The translations under genes were made by a program, and so were the position numbers. This document shows, one piece after another, positions 27,238 to 35,938 of a stretch of 64,000 nt of DNA; position 1 is the first letter of the stretch; the number at the start of each line of letters is the position of its first letter. The stretch comes from Sphingorhabdus sp. 109 (GTDB lineage: Bacteria; Pseudomonadota; Alphaproteobacteria; Sphingomonadales; Sphingomonadaceae): the NCBI RefSeq assembly GCF_902506555.1, contig NZ_LR732707.1:644001-708000 (forward strand), in the 5' to 3' direction. The notes under the pieces were generated by a model. It made no database searches and had not been told where the DNA came from. It saw nothing but the letters and a program-made list of their open reading frames with translations.

Positions 27238-29979
27238 ATGTTCGGCGGTTTAGCCAAATCACTCTTCGGGTCAGCGAATGACCGGTACGTCAAATCCATG
27301 CAGAAAGTGGTCGATGCGGTCAACGCGTTCGAAGCGGAAGTCGAACCGCTCTCCGACGCGGAACTGGCGGCCAAGACCGTGCAGTTCAAGGAACGGGTCG
27401 CCGGCGGCGAATCGCTTGATGATATATTGCCGGAAGCCTTTGCGGTTGTTCGCGAAGCGGCCAAGCGGACGCTGGGACAGCGGCATTATGATGTCCAGCT
27501 GATCGGCGGTATCGTGCTCCATCGTGGCGAAATCGCCGAGATGCGCACCGGTGAGGGTAAGACTCTGGTCGCGACGCTTGCCTGTTATCTCAATGCGATC
27601 GAGGGCAAGGGCGTGCATGTTGTTACCGTCAACGACTATCTCGCCCGCCGCGATGCGGAGTGGATGAGCCAGGTCTATAATTTCCTTGGTCTGGAAGTCG
27701 GCGTGATCGTTCCGAATCTCGGCGAGGAGGAACGCCGCGCAGCCTATGCGGCTGATATCACCTACGGCACCAACAACGAATTCGGTTTCGACTATCTGCG
27801 CGACAATATGAAGCACGAGCGTGCCCAGATGGTCCAGCGGCCGTTCAATTTCGCGATCGTCGACGAAGTCGATTCGATCCTGATCGACGAAGCGCGGACG
27901 CCCCTGATCATCTCCGGCCCGACCGATGACAAGTCCGATCTCTATATATCGGTCAACGAGGTGGTTCAGCACATCACCGAAGAAGATTATGAAAAGGATG
28001 AAAAATCCCGCAATCTTTCTCTCACCGAAGACGGCACGGAGAAGGCGGAGCGCCTGCTCGAGGAGGCCGGTCTGCTGGTCGGTAGCAATCTCTATGATTT
28101 CGAGAATACCCAGGTGGTCCATCATCTGAACCAGGCACTGATGGCCAATGTCATGCGCAAGCGCGACACCGACTATATCGTCAAGGACGGCAAGGTCATT
28201 ATCATCGACGAATTTACCGGCCGGATGATGGACGGGCGGCGCTGGTCGAACGGCCTGCACCAGGCGGTGGAAGCCAAGGAAGGTGTCCGGATCGAACCGG
28301 AAAACCAGACCATGGCCTCGATCACCTTCCAGAATTATTTCCGCATGTATCCCAAATTGTCCGGCATGACCGGCACCGCGGAGACCGAAGCGGCTGAATT
28401 TTTCGAAATCTACAAGATGAACGTCGTCACCATTCCGACCAACAAGCCGGTGCAGCGGATCGACGAGAATGACGAATTCTACAAGAATACGCTCGACAAA
28501 TTCGCGGCCATCGCAAAAGCCGTCAAGGAACATAGCGACAAGGGGCAACCGGTTCTGGTCGGCACCGTTTCGATCGAAAAATCTGAACTGCTCTCGAACT
28601 TCCTGAACAAGGAAGGGGTGAAGCATAATGTGCTCAACGCCCGCTTCCATGAGCAGGAAGCGCATATTGTCGCGCAGGCCGGTTCTCCCGGCGCGGTGAC
28701 GATCGCGACCAACATGGCCGGTCGCGGTACCGATATCCAGCTCGGCGGCAATATCGATTTCCGGATCGAGGAAGAACTTGCCGACATGGAAGAGGGGCCG
28801 GAACGCGACAAGGCCATCGCCAAGATCGAGGAAGAAGTGCGGGCGCTGCGCGAAGAAGTGCGGGAGGCGGGCGGCCTGTTCGTGCTTGGCACCGAGCGCC
28901 ACGAAAGCCGGCGGATCGATAATCAGCTGCGCGGCCGTTCCGGTCGTCAGGGCGATCCGGGCCTCAGCCGTTTCTATCTCTGTCTAGAGGACGATCTGCT
29001 GCGCATCTTCGGCACCGAGACGATGTTTGCCAAGATGATGAACAAAAATCTCGAGGACGGCGAGGCAATCGGTGGCAAATGGCTGTCCAAAGCCATTGAA
29101 ACCGCCCAGAAAAAGGTGGAGGCGCGCAACTATGAAGCGCGCAAGCAGGTTGTCGAATATGACGACGTGATGAACGACCAGCGCAAGGTGATCTACGAGC
29201 AGCGCTCGGAAATCATGGATGCCGACACGGTCGGCGACGTCGTCGAGGACATGCGCCATGAAACCGTCAACGCAATGGTAGCCGATGCCTGTCCGCCGGG
29301 AAGCTATCCCGAGCAGTGGGATATCGAAGGGCTGAAGACCCGCGTCCAGGACGTGCTCAACCTCACTCCCGATATCGACAGCTGGTTGCAGGAAGATGCG
29401 GTTGATCCCGAAATGATCGAGACCCGGATCGCCGAGCTGGCCGATGTCGATTTCGCAGAGAAAAAGGCCCAGGTTGACGCCGAGAAACCCGGAATGTGGG
29501 AAAATATCGAAAAATCGATCCTGCTCGAATTGCTCGACCATCACTGGAAGGAGCATCTCGCCACGCTCGACGCGCTGCGCCAGGTGGTTTTCCTGCGCGC
29601 CTATGCCCAGAAAAAACCGCTCGACGAATATAAGCAGGAAGCCTTTGGCCTGTTCGAGCGGATGCTGGAAATCATTCGCGAAGGCGTGACGAAGACTATC
29701 GCGATCAGCCAGTTCAACCAGCCGGAAGAGCTGGTTGTGCCGGAACTGCCGGAACTGCCGGATTTCCTGACCACGCATATTGATCCGCTGACCGGCGAAG
29801 ATAACAGCAATGACATTGACGGCGGTACATTGGGAACGGTGTCATCGTCATTGCCGCCACGGCAATCCGGCCAGATGGACAATCCGCAAGATGCTTTCGA
29901 TGGCAGCAAGATCAGCCGCAATGCGCCCTGCCCCTGTGGCTCGGGTCGTAAATACAAGCATTGCCACGGCAAATTCTGA
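27238..29979 (+). CDS. secA: Preprotein translocase ATPase SecA
   Basis: Motor ATPase that pushes unfolded preproteins through SecYEG. The ATG at 27238 ([19 protein letters not shown]) is preferred over an in-frame TTG four codons upstream; the product is 913 residues, normal for Proteobacteria. Walker A is MRTGEGKTL (102-110), Walker [17 protein letters not shown], and the second RecA-like domain has [15 protein letters not shown]. The helical scaffold follows, and the C-terminus carries the zinc-binding [14 protein letters not shown] used to contact SecB and phospholipids. Confidence 0.98.
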   Translation: MFGGLAKSLFGSANDRYVKSMQKVVDAVNAFEAEVEPLSDAELAAKTVQFKERVAGGESLDDILPEAFAVVREAAKRTLGQRHYDVQLIGGIVLHRGEIAEMRTGEGKTLVATLACYLNAIEGKGVHVVTVNDYLARRDAEWMSQVYNFLGLEVGVIVPNLGEEERRAAYAADITYGTNNEFGFDYLRDNMKHERAQMVQRPFNFAIVDEVDSILIDEARTPLIISGPTDDKSDLYISVNEVVQHITEEDYEKDEKSRNLSLTEDGTEKAERLLEEAGLLVGSNLYDFENTQVVHHLNQALMANVMRKRDTDYIVKDGKVIIIDEFTGRMMDGRRWSNGLHQAVEAKEGVRIEPENQTMASITFQNYFRMYPKLSGMTGTAETEAAEFFEIYKMNVVTIPTNKPVQRIDENDEFYKNTLDKFAAIAKAVKEHSDKGQPVLVGTVSIEKSELLSNFLNKEGVKHNVLNARFHEQEAHIVAQAGSPGAVTIATNMAGRGTDIQLGGNIDFRIEEELADMEEGPERDKAIAKIEEEVRALREEVREAGGLFVLGTERHESRRIDNQLRGRSGRQGDPGLSRFYLCLEDDLLRIFGTETMFAKMMNKNLEDGEAIGGKWLSKAIETAQKKVEARNYEARKQVVEYDDVMNDQRKVIYEQRSEIMDADTVGDVVEDMRHETVNAMVADACPPGSYPEQWDIEGLKTRVQDVLNLTPDIDSWLQEDAVDPEMIETRIAELADVDFAEKKAQVDAEKPGMWENIEKSILLELLDHHWKEHLATLDALRQVVFLRAYAQKKPLDEYKQEAFGLFERMLEIIREGVTKTIAISQFNQPEELVVPELPELPDFLTTHIDPLTGEDNSNDIDGGTLGTVSSSLPPRQSGQMDNPQDAFDGSKISRNAPCPCGSGRKYKHCHGKF

Positions 29980-30011
29980 TCGGACCGGCAGGCAGCCGGT
30001 CGGGAACGGAG

Positions 30012-30779
30012 ATGGAAATATCGCTTCTCGGCCTGGCCCTGCTGTTTGCGCTGACCGCTGCGCTTTACGCCAGCGTCGGATTTGGCGGCGGTTCGACCTA
30101 TATTGCGCTGCTGGCGCTGGCATCGCTCGACTACCGGGCACTGCCGGTCCTTGCGCTGCTTTGCAATATCATTGTCGTCACCGGCGGCACCATCCGCTTC
30201 CAGTCGCGTGGCCTGATCGACTGGCCGAAAATCTGGCCGATTCTGTTGCTGTCTGTGCCGGCCGCCTGGCTCGGCGGCCGCATGGTGCTGGAACAGGAGA
30301 GCTTCCTGCTGCTGCTCGGCCTCTCGCTGGCGGCCGCGGGCCTGTTGCTGATCATCGAACCGTTCATCAAGCGGGCAGGGGATAGCGCCCCCGCGGGACA
30401 ATGGACCGGCCACCGCCTGTTCGCCCCCGCCACCGGCACCGGCATCGGCTTCCTCTCCGGCATGGTCGGCATCGGCGGTGGCATCTTCCTCGCTCCGATC
30501 CTTTTGCTCACCCGCTGGTCCGACAGCCGCCGCATCGCCGCGACCGCGAGTGTGTTCATTCTCGTCAATTCCATCGCCGGCCTGGCCGGACAGTTGATGA
30601 AGTCGGGTTTCAGCAGCGGCGGCGAGGCGATCCTCGCCTATTGGCCGCTATTTCTCGGCGTGCTGCTCGGCGGGCAGGTCGGCAGCCTGTTGGCCAGCAA
30701 AGCGCTGCCCGAGATCTGGATCCGGCGGCTGACGGCGCTGCTGATCCTCTATGTGGCGGTGCGAATCTTGTGGGTTTGA
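30012..30779 (+). CDS. Sulfite exporter TauE/SafE family permease
   Basis: Polytopic inner-membrane transporter of the TauE/SafE (DUF81) family, of the kind that exports sulfite or other organic sulfur anions. The ATG at 30012, behind GGAACGGAG, gives 255 residues with about eight hydrophobic helices. The two family repeats are [17 protein letters not shown] near the N-terminus and [18 protein letters not shown] in the second half. It follows secA by 32 bp. The substrate is unknown. The accessory region begins directly after its stop. Confidence 0.85.
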   Translation: MEISLLGLALLFALTAALYASVGFGGGSTYIALLALASLDYRALPVLALLCNIIVVTGGTIRFQSRGLIDWPKIWPILLLSVPAAWLGGRMVLEQESFLLLLGLSLAAAGLLLIIEPFIKRAGDSAPAGQWTGHRLFAPATGTGIGFLSGMVGIGGGIFLAPILLLTRWSDSRRIAATASVFILVNSIAGLAGQLMKSGFSSGGEAILAYWPLFLGVLLGGQVGSLLASKALPEIWIRRLTALLILYVAVRILWV

Positions 30780-30803
30780 GGGTGGGGAATCGGGGTTTGT
30801 TCC

Positions 30804-30819
30804 AACTGTCACGGTAATT
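30804..30819 (-). repeat. Short element end abutting the Rhs fragment
   Basis: AACTGTCACGGTAATT is the reverse complement of the first 16 bases of the repeat family at 32108, 32325 and 33039, with one mismatch (ACCGTG for ACGGTG), and matches the inner copy at 32209. Recognisable Rhs coding begins straight after it, so the truncation of the Rhs gene coincides with a repeat end. Confidence 0.6.
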
Positions 30820-31734
30820 CCGGTGAACGCGACCAATCGCCGCCATCTGTTCGCCAATTGGCAGGGCAGCATCACCGCGATCACCGACGCGACCGGTAAT
30901 GTCGTCCAGGTCAACGCCTATGACGCCCATGGCATCCCCAACGCCACCAACCTTGGCCGGTTCCAGTATACGCGAGCATGCGCCGTGTCCGGGGGACATG
31001 GTGGCACGCGCAGCCAGATCCTGGTCCCCGAGATCGGCATCTATCACTACAAGGCGCGGGCTTATTCGCCCTATCTGGGAAGGTTCCTGCAGACCGATCC
31101 TATTGGGTATGAGGACCAGTACAATCTCTATGCTTATGTCGGGAATGATCCGATGAACGCCAGGGATCCGACGGGAATGGATACCGCTTGTGGTCCGACC
31201 GGAGAAAATTGCAGCGACCCGGGATATGGTGAAATTGTGGTTATCGGCCCGAAGTTAACAGGCAATTCTCAAACTGATGTTGGAATATTGATGTTAAGAA
31301 ATTACACAAGGTATGACGTTGGGGAAGATGAGTTGCCGCAAAGTGATGAACCCTCGACCGTCGAAAACCTGTGGGAATGCACAAAGGAACAATACGGCTT
31401 TGGAGAGGGAGACGATCTTGGTGATGCCGCAGCGGGCACAGGGCGAGGAGCCTCTGAAGTGCTGGTTGCGCCAGTCCCGAAAGAGGCCGCGGGTTTTTAT
31501 CGGCACCCAGGAAGCTCGCGTGTAACGAATGTTTTGAATGCGCTTAGTGTTAAGACCCGAGTCGGGGCGCGCGCGTTCTTCACTGGACGAGCCGCGCGTG
31601 TATCGAGTGCCCTATTCCGAAGCGCTCGGATTGCGATGGTTCTGGGCCGAGCCAATGTCGTGACCGGCGCTCTTTTTGCACTCTATGATGGCGGCAGCAT
31701 CGCGTATTGCACCTATAAAAAAGGAGGCAATTAG
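30820..31734 (+). pseudogene. 5'-truncated Rhs core with C-terminal tip domain (orphan Rhs-CT)
   Basis: The frame (possible GTG start at 30823) encodes the tail of an Rhs/YD-repeat protein: [42 protein letters not shown] and [18 protein letters not shown], the conserved end of the Rhs shell where the toxic tip is normally cut off. About 185 tip residues follow. They have an acidic middle and a helical, partly hydrophobic end ([21 protein letters not shown]), with no nuclease motif I can recognise. The thousands of residues of a complete Rhs protein, and any secretion signal, are missing. A 42-bp in-frame insertion breaks the core. The stop abuts the downstream gene. Confidence 0.7.
30971..31012. 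repeat. 42-bp palindromic in-frame insertion in the Rhs core
   Basis: Family members normally read GRFxYTGQ then LPEIGIYYYKAR. Here about 14 residues ([14 protein letters not shown]) sit between the YT and QILVPEIG parts. The DNA contains the hairpin CCGTGTCC-ggg-GGACATGG. The size is a multiple of three, so the frame survives. This looks like a small mobile or REP-like palindrome inserted in coding sequence. Confidence 0.5.
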
Positions 31735-31998
31735 ATGGTGTCGCTTCGCGAGATTGAAGACCTCATCACCACAGAGGTGTCCAAGTGTAAGGGAACAAGC
31801 CCGGGTGATATTCGCCGGGACGTGCCCCTCGTTGAAGAGATTCGACTGCACGGCGACGACTTCATGGCACTCGCCGATTTCCTGCACCGCACTTACAAAG
31901 TACGACCGGCGAGAAATTCTTACGTCGCAAACATGACGATCCAACAATGGGCGCAGGTCATCTGGGATGAGAGATCTCGTCAGTCAGTTCAGGATTAG
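31735..31998 (+). CDS. Candidate immunity protein for the Rhs tip (ACP/DUF1493-like)
   Basis: An 87-residue acidic protein whose ATG directly follows the TAG of the Rhs-tip frame, with a strong AAGGAGG 8 bp upstream. Position immediately after an Rhs C-terminus is the classic place for the cognate immunity gene. The sequence pattern DVPLVEEIRLHGDDFMALAD followed by FLHRTYKV resembles the acyl-carrier-like DUF1493 group. The family assignment is by eye and tentative; the immunity role is inferred from position only. Confidence 0.6.
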   Translation: MVSLREIEDLITTEVSKCKGTSPGDIRRDVPLVEEIRLHGDDFMALADFLHRTYKVRPARNSYVANMTIQQWAQVIWDERSRQSVQD

Positions 31999-32061
31999 TC
32001 ACCGGATCACGACCCGAAAATGGGTAACTGACCGGCACACCATACGCGAAGCTTCGCAGGT
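31997..32061 (+). repeat. Tail repeat copy 1, after the candidate immunity gene
   Basis: Starting at the stop codon of the candidate immunity gene this segment reads AGTCACCGGATC ... GCACACCATACGC ... CGCAGGT. The same three blocks recur at 32641-32707 as AGTAACCGGATC, GCACACCGTACGC and CGCAGGT. Spacings are 38 against 40 and 20 against 20 bases, so the two are homologous. Confidence 0.6.
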
Positions 32062-32107
32062 GCAAGGTGCTGATGTTATTGGGGAAAGCCGTGATTTTGG
32101 GGTGTGG

Positions 32108-32352
32108 AATTACGGTGACAGTTTACTAAATGCACTCATCCGGTGTGAACTGTCCGTTATTGCCAACCTCACCCCATTTACCATCGCCAAGCATGTTTAT
32201 AACTTGCGAATTACCGTGACAGTGCACTTTTAGGAGCGGTTTAGGTGCCACCGTAATTCAGACAGGCCGGACCCTGAAAGCGCAGAAGCGCGGGCCGAAG
32301 AAAATTCAGATTAGAAATGTTTAGGTGCATTTAGTAAACTGTCACCGTAATT
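32108..32352. mobile_element. 245-bp MITE/REPIN-like element with perfect 28-bp terminal inverted repeats
   Basis: The left end at 32108-32135 begins AATTACGGTGACAGTTTAC. The right end at 32325-32352 is its exact reverse complement over 28 bases. No coding frame of note lies between, and no clear target duplication flanks it. A smaller inverted pair is nested inside (32209-32258). A further copy of the end lies at 33039 and a partial one at 30804. Size and structure fit a non-autonomous miniature element or paired REP sequence. I recall similar ends around REP-associated transposases, but none is encoded here. Confidence 0.65.
32209..32258. repeat. Nested inverted pair inside the 245-bp element
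   Basis: AATTACCGTGACAGTGCACT at 32209-32228 faces GGTGCCACCGTAATT at 32244-32258, giving a 50-bp imperfect palindrome. Both arms are diverged versions of the outer terminal repeat. The ACCGTG variant also occurs at 30804, so at least two subfamilies of the element are present. Confidence 0.5.
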
Positions 32353-32357
32353 GTTTG

Positions 32358-32606
32358 ATGATGAAGCTTGCAGCTGCCTCGATCACCGTTCTTGTCGCGA
32401 GTATGGCTTTATTCGATCTCTCCATAGTTCGATGGGTGATGATCGTGCCATTTGTGGTAAATATCTATCTGATGCTCAGAGTGTTCCGACTGTGGAAGCA
32501 TGCTGGCTATGGAGATATCTATCGCAGCGAGCAGTACAAAGCTGCGTTCATCCACCTGATTCTGTGGGTTCTCCTCAGCGCTGCGTATTTTATTTTCGTC
32601 GCTTGA
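32358..32606 (+). CDS. Small membrane protein, unrecognised (possible orphan immunity protein)
   Basis: The ATG at 32358 opens an 82-residue frame with three hydrophobic segments (about 5-21, 27-46 and 66-82) separated by a charged loop RVFRLWKHAGYGDIYRSEQ. The right end of the 245-bp element finishes 5 bp before the start codon, so the original upstream sequence has been replaced and expression is doubtful. The homologous tail repeat follows, as it does after the candidate immunity gene. This suggests a cassette of the same array. Function is unknown. Confidence 0.45.
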   Translation: MMKLAAASITVLVASMALFDLSIVRWVMIVPFVVNIYLMLRVFRLWKHAGYGDIYRSEQYKAAFIHLILWVLLSAAYFIFVA

Positions 32607-32633
32607 TCGCTTCAATGCCCTTCATTGACCGTC

Positions 32634-32707
32634 CCGGCTCAGTAACCGGATCGAGCCTGCGCAATGTTGGAATCTGGCGAGCACACCGTACGCAGCACGC
32701 CGCAGGT
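32634..32707 (+). repeat. Tail repeat copy 2, after the small membrane-protein gene
   Basis: CCGGCTCAGTAACCGGATC (32634-32652), GCACACCGTACGC (32681-32693) and CGCAGGT (32701-32707) match copy 1 in order and spacing. A third, broken copy reads CCGGCTCAGCTACC at 33025-33038 and is cut exactly where the repeat element at 33039 begins. Confidence 0.6.
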
Positions 32708-32822
32708 AGGAAGTGGAGCGAGATCAGCGTGTTATTTGCCATTTTGCGGGAGTGCATCGACCGATTTGCGGTCAAATCGCGATTTGGATTCGCAAATTGG
32801 ATGCAAACAGTTGGTCGCTCCG

Positions 32823-32978
32823 GATTTATCATTCGTTCTGATTAACTTGCTTGCAGTTATCGCTATCTACGCTTTTGAAGTTTCTTTCTCTGTTGGGATC
32901 ATCATACCGTTTTGTATGGTTGAAGGAGCTTTGGTCTATTGGTTGCTCGAAAAGAGAGCATCGGCGTTCGACGACTGA
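32823..32978 (+). pseudogene. Fragment of a second small membrane protein
   Basis: In-frame sequence encodes FVLINLLAVIAIYAFEVSF, then GIIIPFCMVEGALVYWLLEK and a TGA. It has two hydrophobic segments and a charged tail, resembling the layout of the protein at 32358-32606. No convincing start codon or ribosome-binding site is present; the open frame upstream is derived from the tail repeat. A third tail-repeat remnant follows. Most likely a decayed cassette. Confidence 0.35.
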
Positions 32979-33038
32979 GGGCGAGCGCTCAATTGTATCT
33001 CGCTGTTATGCTCCGTTGAACGATCCGGCTCAGCTACC

Positions 33039-33072
33039 AATTACGGTGACAGTTTACCAAATGCACTAATCC
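33039..33072 (+). repeat. Third end copy of the inverted-repeat element
   Basis: The sequence starts AATTACGGTGACAGTTTACC and continues as in the left end at 32108, with one mismatch over 29 bases and similarity to ATCC at 33072. It interrupts tail-repeat copy 3 at CAGCTACC, which marks the left boundary of the element precisely. Confidence 0.6.
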
Positions 33073-33694
33073 TATGTCATTCCCGGTCTCCCGCATCGTG
33101 CAACCCAGCGGGCCATTGGCGCAGCCAGACTTTTTTCTGCGATCAGGACTATGTCTTACCAAGGCACAAAGGCAGAAGGTCTGGAATACAGAGCGCACCC
33201 ACTTCGCGCCTTAGCGGCTTTGCCTGGTCCCTTACATTCGCGGTCACGACCGCTTCAGCAGCCGCGCTTGTCCGCGTCCGTGGCGGCGAGGGCGCATCCG
33301 CCTGTATGAGAATATAATCTCTTCTTTCCTACAGCATCCCCCTTTGGTTAAACTGGAGCCATGACCATGCCGTTTCATAGCCAGATGCGCGCTTGGGCGC
33401 TGTGCACCGCTGCGCGAACGCCCGACCGCTACGCCATCATTGCTGCCGCCGGAAAGCTGGTTCCGCTTCCCTGTGTGTGACCAGTGTGGCCTGGATGGTG
33501 TTTTCGTCGAAAAAATTTCTGTTTATCAGCACATTAACAGACTTTATTACGACCAACTATGTCGACCGTAAAAAGGCCTCCTTGGCCCGAACTTTGACGA
33601 ACTTTGGGAATGTCAGGTCCGGTCAGGCGGAAGAAAATGTGCCAGAATGACGCAGTTAACATTTCATTGACGATTGGCGGATAGATTGAGCAAA
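33073..33694. other. Spacer of about 620 bp with no recognisable gene
   Basis: No coding frame with family character is visible on either strand between the last repeat and the GGDEF gene. The stretch looks like eroded sequence. One short frame (33361-33480) is listed separately. No tRNA, hairpin terminator or further copy of the repeat family was seen. Confidence 0.4.
33361..33480 (+). CDS. Possible 39-residue protein, unrecognised
   Basis: The ATG at 33361 follows CTGGAG at a suitable distance and opens a frame of 39 residues, starting MTMPFHSQMRAWALC and ending KLVPLPCV. There is no signal peptide, and no domain is visible. Support is the ribosome-binding site only; it may be a gene remnant. 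Confidence 0.2.
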   Translation: MTMPFHSQMRAWALCTAARTPDRYAIIAAAGKLVPLPCV

Positions 33695-34849
33695 ATGTCT
33701 GAAAACTCCGGCTTTCATATCCAGACGGTATTGATATTGGCGATTTTCGCGCTGGTATTCGGGCTGATTCATTTCTTCAACAAGCGTCAGCCTTTTCCCG
33801 GATGGGTTGCGCTTGCCTATTCCGCGGCTCTGGGGGCCTATATCATCGACAGCACGCGACATGAATCCACGCATGTTGGCTTTATCTTCGCCTCGACCGG
33901 CCTGTTCTGGATGTTCAGTCTGGCCATTATCAAGGCCATTTATGTCCGCTGTAACGCGGCCTTTCCTTCGGTGCTTGTCGGCCTGATTCTGTCGTCCGCC
34001 ATAACGGCCTTTGTCGTACTCACCTTTGTTGCTCCGGATATCTCCATCCGTTCGGTTCTGGTCAGCGTGGTGGCAGCTATCCTGCTGGCATTGGCGCTGC
34101 CACCTCTGTGGAAGGCGGGAGAGAAGGTGATCGACGGCGTGCTGTTCGGCGTCATCGCTACGGTGGCGCTCATCTTCGTCGCGCGTATTGTGGTCGTCTA
34201 TTATCTGCACGGCCTGTCCCTGACCGAGCAAAGCTATTCGCAGTCGGAATATGCGTGGATATTCCATTTCACCAGTGGCATCTGCGCGCTCGCTTTGGCG
34301 GTCGTACTCCTATACGCGGCCGGGCTCGATATGGTCTGGCATTTCCACGGGCAGTCCAATCGCGATCCGTTAACCGGCCTGCTCAACCGGCGTGGACTGA
34401 AAGCGCTGTTTAACGCTTCCGCCGACCAGCACCCGAACGGAGATCTTACCCGAGCGGTCATTTTGTTCGATATCGATCATTTCAAGCGGGTGAATGACGA
34501 ATATGGCCACGCGGCAGGGGACAAGGTGTTGCAAAGAGTGGCAAAGACGGCATCCGGCCTCTGCCAGGAACAAGCCGAGGTGGCCCGAACCGGAGGCGAG
34601 GAATTTGCGATCCTGACAGGATGGATTCCATTCGATTCGGCGCAGCAGCTGGCGCAGCATATCTGTGATTCGTTACGCTTCGTTGCCCATCCCGAACTGG
34701 CTGCGGATCACAAGGTTACCGCGAGTTTCGGTCTCGTCGCGCTGGCTAACGGCGATAGCCTGAACGATGCAATGGATCGGGCCGACCAGGCGCTCTATCA
34801 GGCCAAGCGGAACGGCCGCAACCAGGTCGCCCTGGCGCAGGCCGCTTGA
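33695..34849 (+). CDS. Membrane-bound GGDEF diguanylate cyclase
   Basis: Makes cyclic di-GMP from two GTP. The ATG at 33695 is preferred over an in-frame TTG seven codons earlier and gives 384 residues. The first 215 or so form about seven hydrophobic helices with short loops, a sensor-like membrane module I cannot name. The GGDEF domain follows (DPLTGLLNRRGLKAL), with ILFDIDHFKRVND and the active site GGEEF at 300-304. The residues before it (EVARTGGEEF) do not form the RxxD inhibitory site, so product feedback is probably absent. It lies between the accessory region and tRNA-Asn. Confidence 0.88.
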   Translation: MSENSGFHIQTVLILAIFALVFGLIHFFNKRQPFPGWVALAYSAALGAYIIDSTRHESTHVGFIFASTGLFWMFSLAIIKAIYVRCNAAFPSVLVGLILSSAITAFVVLTFVAPDISIRSVLVSVVAAILLALALPPLWKAGEKVIDGVLFGVIATVALIFVARIVVVYYLHGLSLTEQSYSQSEYAWIFHFTSGICALALAVVLLYAAGLDMVWHFHGQSNRDPLTGLLNRRGLKALFNASADQHPNGDLTRAVILFDIDHFKRVNDEYGHAAGDKVLQRVAKTASGLCQEQAEVARTGGEEFAILTGWIPFDSAQQLAQHICDSLRFVAHPELAADHKVTASFGLVALANGDSLNDAMDRADQALYQAKRNGRNQVALAQAA

Positions 34850-35015
34850 TTCTCGATTACGGCAGTGCGCATGCGGCGGCTTTCCTGCATTCCTGCGGCG
34901 ATATCAGGCGGATAGGGCGCCGCTTCCATCACAGGGTCTGGCGCCGCTCGGCAGGGTGTCGAGCCAAACGCAGGACCGGGCGGCGGTCGCTAAGCGAAAT
35001 GGAAAAGAAGAAAAA

Positions 35016-35090
35016 TGGCTCCCCGAGTTGGATTCGAACCAACGGCCATTCGATTAACAGTCGAATGCTCTACCACTGAGCTATCGGGGA
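35016..35090 (-). tRNA. tRNA-Asn (anticodon GTT), CCA encoded
   Basis: The minus strand folds as a standard tRNA. The acceptor stem TCCCCGA pairs with TCGGGGA, the D arm is AGCTCAGTGGTAGAGC, and the anticodon stem TTCGA/TCGAA has loop CTGTTAA with anticodon GTT. The T arm is GTTGGTTCGAATCCAAC. The genome encodes the terminal CCA after discriminator G. No integrase or attachment repeat is visible next to it. Confidence 0.97.
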
Positions 35091-35164
35091 ACACGCTCGA
35101 TTCTGGACCGAGCCTTTCATGGTGAAGCGCGCCTATAACAATGTCATTTGCGTCCCGCAAGCCA

Positions 35165-35938
35165 TCAAACGACAAATTGTTCCATGGCGATGCGATCGTC
35201 GAGGGCATGCTCCGGATCGAACAGCATGGTCAGAGACTGGCTCCGGTCGATCGCCACCTTGACGCAGCTGACATCGCGGACTTCCTGCTGGTCGCCAACC
35301 GCGCTGACCGGCCGTTTTTCGGGGTTCAGGACCCGGATGGTAATCTCCATCTTGTCGGGCAGGATTGCGCCTTTCCAGCGCCTTGGCCGGAACGGGCTGA
35401 TCGGCGTCAGGGCAAGGAGATTGCAGGTCAGAGGAAGAATTGGGCCGTTTGCGGAGAGATTATAAGCCGTGGAACCGGCGGGTGTAGCGATCAGCACGCC
35501 ATCGCACACCAGTTCGTCCATCATGATCCGGCCGTTGATCTCGATCTCGAGCTTCGCCGTCTGCCGGGTTTCGCGCAGCAGCGACACTTCGTTGATTGCG
35601 GGCAGGGTGAAGCTGGCGCCGGAAATGGTCTCCACATCCATTCTGAGCGGCTTGACCTTGAACGCCCGGGCCTTGTGCAGACGCTGTTCCAGGTCCTCCA
35701 TATGCCAGTTGTTCATCAGAAAGCCGACCGTGCCCAGATTCATACCATAGACCGGCATGATCTTCCGTCGGTTGAGCATCTGGTGCAGGGTTTGCAGCAT
35801 AAAGCCGTCACCGCCCAGAACCACGGCCTGACCGGCTTCTTCGACCGGAACCCAGTCAATCAGCGATTTGAGCTTCTCGGCCGCTTCCTGGGCCGGTTGC
35901 GTAGGTGACACGATCAGTGCCCATTTCTTGTCGTTCAT
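35165..35938 (-). CDS. nadK: NAD kinase
   Basis: Phosphorylates NAD to NADP. The 257 residues carry the GGDG motif in VVLGGDGFMLQTL, the NMGTVGFL-type block (GMNLGTVGFLMNN), and the second conserved stretch IATPAGSTAYNLSANGPIL that binds the adenosine part. Length fits the short alphaproteobacterial NadK. The ATG overlaps the stop of moaA by 4 bp (ATGA), so the two are translationally coupled. Confidence 0.95.
   Translation of the reverse strand: MNDKKWALIVSPTQPAQEAAEKLKSLIDWVPVEEAGQAVVLGGDGFMLQTLHQMLNRRKIMPVYGMNLGTVGFLMNNWHMEDLEQRLHKARAFKVKPLRMDVETISGASFTLPAINEVSLLRETRQTAKLEIEINGRIMMDELVCDGVLIATPAGSTAYNLSANGPILPLTCNLLALTPISPFRPRRWKGAILPDKMEITIRVLNPEKRPVSAVGDQQEVRDVSCVKVAIDRSQSLTMLFDPEHALDDRIAMEQFVV

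Noticed and set aside
32351-32845. Open frame of 164 codons overlapping the small membrane-protein gene
   Set aside because: It runs through a repeat end, another gene and a tail repeat in a different frame. The translation is low in hydrophobic segments and rich in Cys/Ser/Arg.
30804-35090. Genomic island integrated at tRNA-Asn
   Set aside because: No integrase, no direct repeat of the tRNA 3' end and no phage genes are visible. The accessory stretch ends more than 1 kb from the tRNA, with a core-like GGDEF gene between.
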